Positions 17,040 to 24,116 of a stretch of 64,000 nucleotides of DNA are shown here, piece after piece (positions within the stretch are counted from its first letter, which is position 1; every line of letters begins with the position of its first letter). The position numbers were made by a program, and so were the translations under genes. Source of the stretch: Kolteria novifilia (lineage in GTDB: Bacteria > Planctomycetota > Planctomycetia > Kolteriales > Kolteriaceae); contig CP036279.1 of NCBI GenBank assembly GCA_007748055.1, positions 6,324,001 through 6,388,000 on the forward strand, written 5' to 3'. The notes below the pieces were generated by a model that did no database searches, was not told where the DNA came from, and saw nothing but the letters and a program-made list of their open reading frames with translations.

Positions 17040-17605
17040 ACTCGGAAGATGCGAACAACACGGCGAAACTGTACCCGGACCTACTGGCGGTAGGAGGGCT
17101 TGCGGTTGGACTTGAGCAGGCACTCGTCGAGGTTGGCGCATTGCTTCACGTCCGTACCCTCGACGAACTACTGGATCCCAAGCAGAGGAAAGTCATCAAG
17201 GGTTTTCCTGCGTATGCCTATGTCGAACGACACGAAAGGTCTTCTCAAGTCTACATCGGCGCCGAGAGGCGGATGTTTCTGTTCGACTTCTGGCAAAGAG
17301 GCGTCACTCTTGCGAACGGCGCCACGCCGGAACTGAAGAAATTTGCCAAATCACTTCATTGCTGGATCGTCGAGTTGGTCACAACTCGTGAACTGGCGGC
17401 AGAGTTCCCATTCGTCAAGCCCGAGGACTCAGCAGAGGCGTTTGAATCAAGCTCAGAAGTGGACTATACATGGAATTGGTACGAGGACTGGATTCCAAGA
17501 GCCCACCCGGAGTTGATCTCTTTCTTCGAGGTGGCGAAGCACACACACCAGGTAACCGTTCACGGATTGGTGATAAGGGATGGGCTTGGTTGCGATCGGA
17601 AATGA
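17036..17605 (+). pseudogene. Uncharacterised protein (possibly DUF6193-like), 3' end replaced by the IS66 element
   Basis: ATG at 17036 overlaps the VOC stop (ATGA). About 172 codons are genomic; at 17552 the frame runs into the left end of the IS element and stops at 17605, so the last ~17 residues (VTVHGLVIRDGLGCDRK) are encoded by IS sequence. The pattern YPDLLAVGGLAVGLEQAL, PELKKFAKSLHCWIVE, AAEFPFVKPEDSAEAFE and VDYTWNW recalls DUF6193-type proteins known mainly from actinomycetes, but I hold this at low confidence. Fifth and last gene of the coupled RNA-repair set. Probably non-functional or altered. Confidence 0.6.
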
Positions 17606-19023
17606 GCGTCGACGGCGTCGGTGAGGTAGGTGAAGAGGTCGCGGGATTGTTGTCGGCAGGTCTCGATGACGGTCAGTGTGGTTTCGACGAAGCGACTGCC
17701 GGCGTTGCTCTGAGTGCCGAAGGAGAGCTTCCTCCAGATCACGGCGTGACGTAGCGAACGTTCGCTGAGGTTATTGGTCGGGTCGACGCCATCTTGATCG
17801 AGAAAGGTCCAGAGCCATTCGCGATGGTCGTAGAGTTCACGACACATGCCGATCAGTTTCGGGTTGCCGCTAAAGAGACCGCGCAGCAGCAAGTGCTCGA
17901 TGTCGCGACGAACGGGAGCCAGACGATGTTTGAGTGTTCGGCGTGTGATGGTTCCGTCTCGGCAGCGTGCCCATTCGCGAAAGAGTCTTTTGGTCGGTCG
18001 CATCAGGTCATGACCCAGGCGTTTGACTTGGTGGTCGCTGCTGTCGATCAAGGCTTGGAAGTCACGCTTGAGATGAGCCCAACACCATTGCAGGCGGCCA
18101 AGCTGCCAGTACATCTTGGCTCGGTCACACATCACGACGCCCGAGAAGTTCTCGCCAAGCAGTTCGTTCAGCACGGTAGCCGCCCGCGAGCCACGCATCG
18201 TGAAGAGGGTGAAGGTGCTGGCCACGAAGGTCCACAACCATGCCTTCTGCCCCGCTTGTTTGGTCGGCGTCTCGTCGGCCCCCAGTTGCGGTTGAGTCGG
18301 GAGGGTCGTCGCCAGTTCGTCGTAGGCCGGCCGCAAGGCTTCGGTGAGGATCGCCTGATGTTTGACCGTCAAGCCGACGCTGCAAGGCTGGCCAAGCAGC
18401 GACTCGAGAAACAACGCCGTGCGGCGTTTGCTTTGGCGGAAGCAAGCCATCAGCAAGCCGGTAAACGCGATCAGACGCGGTCCGGATTGCCCGGTCGGTA
18501 CCCCTTCGGGCAGGGGAGCACAGGTGCTCTCGCCGCAGCAAGGACAAGCGAGTCGATGACGACGGTACTCCGTGATCATCGGCCTGATCTCGGGGAGTTC
18601 CCACACTTGATGCCGCAACGGATCGGAGTCCTCTCCCGTCAACGGCGTGTCGCAGCGCCGGCAGGTCTTCGGCAGCAGCGTCACGACTTCCTGGCATTCC
18701 TCGGTGGGAACCAAGGAACGTTCGTGTTTCTTATGACCTGGTTGGCCACCACGCTTCCGCTTCGATCGCGCCGACTTGCGTGGTGTCTTGGCATGCGGAT
18801 GCTGACTGCCGGGAGGCAGCGACGAGTTCCGCGGGGTCTTGGGAGGGCCAAGTGCTTCTTCCAATTCCGCGATTCGCAGCAGCAACGACTCGACGAAGGC
18901 ACGCACCTCCGGCGTCATCTGGGCCGCGAGTTCAGGAGGTATCTTCGACTTCCCTGTCATGAGCGAATTCTCTCACGAACTCCCTTTCGTGAAAAGACCA
19001 ACTCACAGGGTGTGAACGGTTAC
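17552..19023. mobile_element. IS66-family insertion sequence (single-transposase type), about 1.47 kb
   Basis: Terminal inverted repeats GTAACCGTTCAC (17552-17563) and GTGAACGGTTAC (19012-19023) bracket one transposase gene. The GTAA tips are typical for IS66. IS66 elements normally make 8-bp target duplications; here the flanks are CACACCAG and GAATGACA, which do not match, so the present junctions are not a simple insertion. No tnpA/tnpB accessory genes, as in the ISBst12-like subgroup. Confidence 0.88.
17560..18960 (-). CDS. IS66-family transposase (TnpC/DDE type)
   Basis: 466 aa. The N-terminus has a coiled, PPKTPRNSSLPPGS-type linker and a basic stretch, then a CxxC zinc-finger-like part (CRRCDTPL, and CPCCGES). 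The DDE nuclease core follows: GADETPTK, VVMCDRAKMYW and NNLSERSLRH with the downstream IWRKLSFGTQS signature of IS66. The frame is intact from ATG 18960 to a TGA at 17560-17562 inside the left terminal repeat, so the element could be active. It reads opposite to the RNA-repair operon that it truncates. Confidence 0.95.
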   Translation of the reverse strand: MTGKSKIPPELAAQMTPEVRAFVESLLLRIAELEEALGPPKTPRNSSLPPGSQHPHAKTPRKSARSKRKRGGQPGHKKHERSLVPTEECQEVVTLLPKTCRRCDTPLTGEDSDPLRHQVWELPEIRPMITEYRRHRLACPCCGESTCAPLPEGVPTGQSGPRLIAFTGLLMACFRQSKRRTALFLESLLGQPCSVGLTVKHQAILTEALRPAYDELATTLPTQPQLGADETPTKQAGQKAWLWTFVASTFTLFTMRGSRAATVLNELLGENFSGVVMCDRAKMYWQLGRLQWCWAHLKRDFQALIDSSDHQVKRLGHDLMRPTKRLFREWARCRDGTITRRTLKHRLAPVRRDIEHLLLRGLFSGNPKLIGMCRELYDHREWLWTFLDQDGVDPTNNLSERSLRHAVIWRKLSFGTQSNAGSRFVETTLTVIETCRQQSRDLFTYLTDAVDAHFRSQPSPSLITNP

Positions 19024-19059
19024 GAATGACACGAGGCGGTCAACTTGTATTCCCCCCCT

Positions 19060-19090
19060 ACAAGGCACCCTTTTGGGTGCCTTGTTTGTT
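19060..19090 (+). terminator. Intrinsic terminator just right of the IS66 element
   Basis: Perfect 11-bp stem ACAAGGCACCC / GGGTGCCTTGT with TTTT loop, followed by TTGTT. No intact rightward gene now ends before it except across the IS element, so it may be the original terminator of the truncated operon. Confidence 0.75.
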
Positions 19091-19141
19091 ATGATGTGAG
19101 CGAGTGGAGGTTGCTGGCTTGCAAGAAGGAAGGATGGATGA

Positions 19142-20671
19142 ATGCTCGGCTTGAGAGTATGGCTCTTGATGGCGGTGACCGTGATGGTCGCCGGAAGCAT
19201 TCATGGCAAGACGCGGGCGGCGGAAGGGAAAACCAAGAAGCCGCGGAAGAACGTGCTGTTTATCACGATCGATGACCTCAACAACGACTTGGGATGCTAT
19301 GGGGATGGACTCGTCAAGTCCCCGAACATCGACGCGTTGGCAAAGAAGGGAGTCACGTTCGACAAAGCGTACTGCCAGTACCCGGTCTGCAATCCGAGCC
19401 GGTCGTCGTTCATGACGGGGCTCTATCCCGATCAGACGGGCGTGCTTTCCAACAAGGACAACTTTCGCGACAAGAACCCCAACGTGACAACGCTGCCGCA
19501 ACTCTTTCGCGAGCATGGCTACTTCGTGGCTCGAGTGGGAAAGATCTATCACTACGGCGTGCCAACGCAGATCGGGACCTCGGGGGAGGACGATCCCGCC
19601 TCGTGGGACCAGGTCGTCAACCCGCGCGGGATCGATCGAGAGGTTCACGAGAAGATCCACACCCTTCAGGAAGGGAAGTTCGGCGGAACGCTCAGCTGGC
19701 TGAATATCGAGAGCGACGATCTCGAGCACACCGACGGCATCGGCGCGACCGAAGCGATCAAGTTGATGGAAACGCACGACCCGAAGAAGACGGGGCAGCC
19801 CTTCTTTCTGGCGGTCGGGTTCTACCGGCCTCACACGCCCTATGTCGCGCCAAGCAATTACTTCGAGATGTACCCTCGAAACGCGATCGAGCCGGTCATG
19901 GAGAAACCGGGCGATCGTGACGACATCCCCGAGGCGGCCCTGCCCGATCGGCCAAAGCAGCGGGAATTGACGAAGGAACAGCGGCAAGAGATCATCCAGG
20001 CTTACTATGCCTCGGTCACGTACATGGACGCGCAAGTAGGCCGACTACTCGCGGCGCTGAAACGACTCGACCTGGAGAAGAACACAATCGTCGTCTTCGT
20101 TTCCGACCACGGCTATCACCTCGGCCAGCACGGGTTGTGGCAGAAGTCGGATCTGTTTGAGGGTTCCGCCCGGGTACCGCTGATCATCACCGACCCGAAC
20201 GGAAAGAGCGGTGGGGAGACGACCGAGGCGATCACCGAACTCGTTGACCTCTACCCAACGCTCGCCGATCTTTGCCGGCTGCCGAAACCGAAGCACCTCA
20301 AGGGAAGGAGCCTCGCTCCCATCCTGGAAGACCCGAGCCAACCGGGCAAGGAGGCAGCGCTGACAGTGACGGTGAGCCGCGGGATACGCGTGAAGGGCCC
20401 CCAAGGGAAGCGGGAACGAGTGATGGGGTACTCGATTCGGACGCCGCGCTACCGCTACACTGAGTGGGGCAATGGCAAGAATGGGCGAGAGCTCTACGAC
20501 TACTTGAGCGATCCCGATGAGTTCACGAATCTCGCCGAAGATCCCGAGCACGCGACGACGGTCGAGCAGATGGAGTCGCTGCTGAAGAGCGCGAAAAAGC
20601 GAGCCGGAGCGACGCCAGTCTCGGAAAACGCCCTCAACGAACTCGGCGGACGCCCCCAACTTGAGGGTTAA
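19142..20671 (+). CDS. Secreted sulfatase (iduronate-2-sulfatase-like)
   Basis: 509 aa; AAGGAAGGA upstream supports ATG 19142. Signal peptide (LLMAVTVMVAGSIHG). Sulfatase signature CNPSRSS with Cys83 as the residue converted to formylglycine; metal-binding FITIDDLNND near the N-terminus; VGKIYHYG; FVSDHGYHLGQHGLW. The CNPSR variant and the GFYRPHTPYVAP segment are typical of iduronate-2-sulfatase-like enzymes, which cut sulfate from polysaccharides. Planctomycetes use many of these on algal or animal glycans. Actual substrate unknown. No formylglycine-generating enzyme is in the window. Confidence 0.93.
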   Translation: MLGLRVWLLMAVTVMVAGSIHGKTRAAEGKTKKPRKNVLFITIDDLNNDLGCYGDGLVKSPNIDALAKKGVTFDKAYCQYPVCNPSRSSFMTGLYPDQTGVLSNKDNFRDKNPNVTTLPQLFREHGYFVARVGKIYHYGVPTQIGTSGEDDPASWDQVVNPRGIDREVHEKIHTLQEGKFGGTLSWLNIESDDLEHTDGIGATEAIKLMETHDPKKTGQPFFLAVGFYRPHTPYVAPSNYFEMYPRNAIEPVMEKPGDRDDIPEAALPDRPKQRELTKEQRQEIIQAYYASVTYMDAQVGRLLAALKRLDLEKNTIVVFVSDHGYHLGQHGLWQKSDLFEGSARVPLIITDPNGKSGGETTEAITELVDLYPTLADLCRLPKPKHLKGRSLAPILEDPSQPGKEAALTVTVSRGIRVKGPQGKRERVMGYSIRTPRYRYTEWGNGKNGRELYDYLSDPDEFTNLAEDPEHATTVEQMESLLKSAKKRAGATPVSENALNELGGRPQLEG

Positions 20672-20934
20672 CTCGCCAATAGCCCATCGTGGCGGGAGGG
20701 ACAAGGTCGCCGCGTGAGAAAGCTCGTCCCCACTTGGGCGAGAGTTGCACGAAAACAGAGACGCTTCCCGCATGCCCACGCAAGCGTGTGCATGGCACCC
20801 AAGAGTTCCTTGAGCAATGCATTAGCCAATCAAGACGTTAGAGGCGTCCCCGCATGCTCGCGCGAGCGTGGTACCCGTCGGTCCATGGACCTCGGCGGAT
20901 TCATTGGGAGCCTCCCTCGGGCAATCGCGTCAAC

Positions 20935-22251
20935 CTACCCCAGAATCCAGCCCTTGCGATACTCCTTGGTGAGGAAGTCGCGTGCTTCGGGGGCGTTGGT
21001 CGCGGTCAGTTTCTCGGCGTCCCACTCGAGCTTTTTCCCCGTGCGATAGGCAACGGTCCCAAGCAGGACAGTCTCGGTCAGCCGGCCGGCGTAGTCGAAG
21101 TTGCACGTCGTCGGCGAGCCAGTCTTGCAGGCGTTGATCCATTCCTGGTGATGACCGACCGACTTCGGAATGCTCGGTTGCGGCGGCGTGAAGGAGCCAA
21201 ACTTCTCGACCGGCAGGAGCATGCGCTTGCCGTAGTCGGCGAAGAGGTAACCGTCGTCGCCGACGAAGAGGACGCCGTTGCCGAACTTGATCGGCGATCC
21301 ATCGGCATTCTTGAATTGCTTGGCGACCGCGGGCTGACGGCCCCCGTCGTACCAATTCAGCGTCACCGGCGGGAGCGAACCGCGCGCCGGGAATTCCCAA
21401 TGGGCCTCGACATACGCGGGACAGCCGACAGCGTGGGGCGCGGGCCCTTCGGCCCAAACAACGCTGGGACGCCCAAGATCGAGCGACCACTGGACGAGGT
21501 CGATCAGGTGACATCCCATGTCGCCGAGGACCCCCATGCCGTAGTCCCAGAAGCTACGCCAGTTGGCGGGATGAACGTTGTCGGTGTAGGGCCTTTTGGT
21601 CGCGGGGCCGAGCCAGAGTTCCCAATCGAGTTGGGATGGCACCGGCTTGCCGGTGTTGAACCGTCCGTCACGCCAACGGTTTTTGCCCATCAGCACGTGG
21701 ACGTCGCGAACGGGGCCGATGGCTCCCGATTGGATCAGTTCGACGACCCGCCGGTAGTTGTCGGTCGCGTGAATCTGCGTGCCCATCTGGGTCGCGAGTC
21801 CCGTCTTCTTGGCGAGTTCGGCGACCAAGCGGGCCTCGGCCACAGTGTGCGTGAGGGGCTTTTCGCAGTAGACATGCTTGCCCATGTTCATCGCCATTAC
21901 CGTGGCGGGAGCATGGACGTGGTCGGTGGTCGAGACGACGACGGCGTCGATCTTCGGCTCGAGTTCGTCGAGCATCTTGCGGAAATCGCGGTAGCGTTTG
22001 GCGTCGGGAAACGGAGCGGCTTCCTTTTCGAGGAAGTTCGCGTCGACATCGCAAATGCCGACGATGTTCTCGTGCTGAACGCCAACGAGGTTGCTATGGC
22101 CCCGGTTGTGCGGTCCAATGATCGCGATGTTGAGCTTGTCGTTGGGCGAGGCGTTGTCGCCACGAACGATACCGCCCCAAGTCACTTGGGAGGCGGTCGC
22201 GGCGATAGCCGACGTCTTGAGAAAATGGCGACGCGTAAACTGGCGGGACAT
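20935..22251 (-). CDS. TAT-exported Gfo/Idh/MocA-family oxidoreductase
   Basis: 438 aa. AGGAG lies upstream of ATG 22251. N-terminal twin-arginine signal (TRRHFLKTSAIAA). Rossmann fold NIAIIGPHNRGHSN; the family motif CEKPLTH; a C-terminal alpha/beta part with GDMGCHLIDLVQW. Such enzymes oxidise or epimerise sugars and inositols with tightly bound NAD(P). Planctomycetes have many exported versions, thought to work on periplasmic sugars. Divergent from the ceramidase-like gene; convergent with the sulfatase on the other side, so a role in the same glycan degradation is only suggested. Confidence 0.92.
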   Translation of the reverse strand: MSRQFTRRHFLKTSAIAATASQVTWGGIVRGDNASPNDKLNIAIIGPHNRGHSNLVGVQHENIVGICDVDANFLEKEAAPFPDAKRYRDFRKMLDELEPKIDAVVVSTTDHVHAPATVMAMNMGKHVYCEKPLTHTVAEARLVAELAKKTGLATQMGTQIHATDNYRRVVELIQSGAIGPVRDVHVLMGKNRWRDGRFNTGKPVPSQLDWELWLGPATKRPYTDNVHPANWRSFWDYGMGVLGDMGCHLIDLVQWSLDLGRPSVVWAEGPAPHAVGCPAYVEAHWEFPARGSLPPVTLNWYDGGRQPAVAKQFKNADGSPIKFGNGVLFVGDDGYLFADYGKRMLLPVEKFGSFTPPQPSIPKSVGHHQEWINACKTGSPTTCNFDYAGRLTETVLLGTVAYRTGKKLEWDAEKLTATNAPEARDFLTKEYRKGWILG

Positions 22252-22574
22252 CAGACGAACTCCTGGAAAGAAATCGTGGCTGGAAAGTCTGTCCTACGGC
22301 GAGAAGAAACCGGGGGATGGTGTCACGTTTCGATTTCCCATTGAACCACGGGGCGGCGGGCGAAGACAAGTCGATTTCTGGCCGACCCAGATATCGCCAA
22401 TTTCTCGATGATTTCTCGTTGCATCATGGGCTTTCAAATCGTTAGGCTACCTACGGTCGGGGAGGCTGGCTTCGTCGAGTCCTCCCACCCGCCGGCAAGC
22501 ATGTCCCCCGTGGCCCACTCCCTCGTTGCCGCGACCGCTTGCCTAACTCGCTGACCCACAGGAGTTTTTTTCCG
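22252..22574. other. Divergent promoter region, no gene seen
   Basis: About 320 bp between the oxidoreductase (leftward) and the ceramidase-like gene (rightward). Contains AGGAG boxes for both starts; no clear promoter hexamers or operator palindromes. Confidence 0.4.
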
Positions 22575-24014
22575 ATGATCGCTCGCCGGTTCACCCTACC
22601 GCTCGTGCTAGCCCTAGGCTGCCTCACGATCTCCCAGGCCGAAGCCGCGAAGGTTTTCAAGGCGGGAGCCGTCGCCCAAGACATCACGCCGACCAAGTTC
22701 CCTGTCGACGTCAACGGCGGCATGAGCAACCGTACCGCCACCGCCGCCCATGACCGGATGCACGCTCGCTGCCTGGTACTCGACGACGGCACGACCAAGC
22801 TCGCGTTCGCGGTCTGCGATAGCTGCCTGATGCCCCGCTTCATCATGGATCAGGCGAAGAAGATCGCGTCGAAAGAGACAGGCATCCCCACGAGCCACAT
22901 CCTGATCTCCGCGACACACACTCACAGCGCCCCGGCGGTCACCGCCGCCTTTCAAACCGACCCCGACGAGAATTACGTCAAGGAAGTCCCCGCGATGATC
23001 GCGGCGGGGATCATCAACGCGAACAAGCGGCTCGCCCCCGCCCAGGTTGGCTGGGGTGTCGGCGAGGATCCGACCCAGGTCTTCAATCGCCGCTGGTACA
23101 TGAAAGAGGGAACGGTTCCGGTCAACGCCTTCGGAACGTTTGACGACAAGGTGAAGATGAACCCGCCCGCCGCGAGCCCCAATCTCATCAAGTCGGCCGG
23201 TCCGACCGATCCCGAGGTCTCGCTGTTGGCGGTCCGCTCTCCCGACGGCAAGCCGATGGCGGTGCTGACCAACTACTCCCTGCACTACGTCGGCGGCACC
23301 AGTGGCGGACTCTCCGCGGACTACTTCGCGGTCTATGCCGACCGGCTGGGCCAATTGCTCGACGCGGACAAGGAGTTCGTGGGCATCATGTCCAACGGCA
23401 CCAGTGGCGATATTAACAACATCGATTTCTCGAAACCGCGCGTCCGCCAGCAACCCTTCGAACAAATCCGCGTCGTCGCCGATTCGGTCGCCCGCGTCGC
23501 CTACGACACCTACCAGCAGATCGAATTCCGCGATTGGGTCTCGCTCGATGCCCGGCAGAAGGAGATCAGCGGCGGCGTCCGCAAAGCCAACAAGAAGGAG
23601 CTCGCCAAGGCCCGGGAACTGCTCAAGAACAAGAAAGAAGGCGAGCGGATGAAGACCCTCCAGGAGATCTACGCTCGCGAGGCGATCAAACTCGCCGACT
23701 ACCCCGACGAGGTCGACTTCATCCTGCAGGCCTTCCGCGTCGGGGAGCTCGGCATCGCCTCGATTCCGTGCGAAACCTTCGTCGAGATCGGCCTGGCGAT
23801 CAAGGAGGAGAGCCCCTTCAAGCCGACCTTCGTGGTCTCGCTGGCCAACGGCTACAACGGCTACCTGCCGACCCGCAAGCATCACGGCCTAAAGGGCTAC
23901 GAGACCTGGCGGGCGCGCTCGAGTTATCTCGAGGTCGACGTCGCCGAGAAGATCGAGAAAACGTTGCTGACGTTGCTCGACGAACTGGCGACCGCTCAGA
24001 AAGGCGCCAAGTAG
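22575..24014 (+). CDS. Secreted neutral/alkaline ceramidase-like protein
   Basis: 479 aa from ATG 22575, with AGGAG about 10 nt upstream and a signal peptide (FTLPLVLALGCLTISQAEAA). The body follows the N-terminal domain of neutral/alkaline ceramidases as found in planctomycetes: AGAVAQDITP at the start, ISATHTHSAPA (likely zinc ligands), NYSLHYVGG, MSNGTSGDINN and LANGYNGYLPTRKHH. Ceramidases hydrolyse the amide of ceramide; planctomycete relatives lack the C-terminal domain and their substrates are unknown. The HTHS segment and the NGTSGD loop, which contain zinc ligands and the nucleophile Ser in true ceramidases, look kept. Confidence 0.85.
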   Translation: MIARRFTLPLVLALGCLTISQAEAAKVFKAGAVAQDITPTKFPVDVNGGMSNRTATAAHDRMHARCLVLDDGTTKLAFAVCDSCLMPRFIMDQAKKIASKETGIPTSHILISATHTHSAPAVTAAFQTDPDENYVKEVPAMIAAGIINANKRLAPAQVGWGVGEDPTQVFNRRWYMKEGTVPVNAFGTFDDKVKMNPPAASPNLIKSAGPTDPEVSLLAVRSPDGKPMAVLTNYSLHYVGGTSGGLSADYFAVYADRLGQLLDADKEFVGIMSNGTSGDINNIDFSKPRVRQQPFEQIRVVADSVARVAYDTYQQIEFRDWVSLDARQKEISGGVRKANKKELAKARELLKNKKEGERMKTLQEIYAREAIKLADYPDEVDFILQAFRVGELGIASIPCETFVEIGLAIKEESPFKPTFVVSLANGYNGYLPTRKHHGLKGYETWRARSSYLEVDVAEKIEKTLLTLLDELATAQKGAK

Positions 24015-24116
24015 GCGGCCATTTCGACTACCATGTGAGGATGGAGGGCGTCGCGACTTTCCCGCCCCGTTGGCCCTCCACTTACCCAGCAGGCAAATTC
24101 CGTCGGAGGTTGGTCC

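Noticed and set aside
20854-22344. 496-codon frame antisense to the Gfo/Idh/MocA gene
   Set aside because: No motif; the minus-strand oxidoreductase has a TAT signal, Rossmann fold and EKP motif.
22614-23885. 423-codon minus-strand frame opposite the ceramidase-like gene
   Set aside because: Shadow frame without motifs; the plus-strand gene is well supported.
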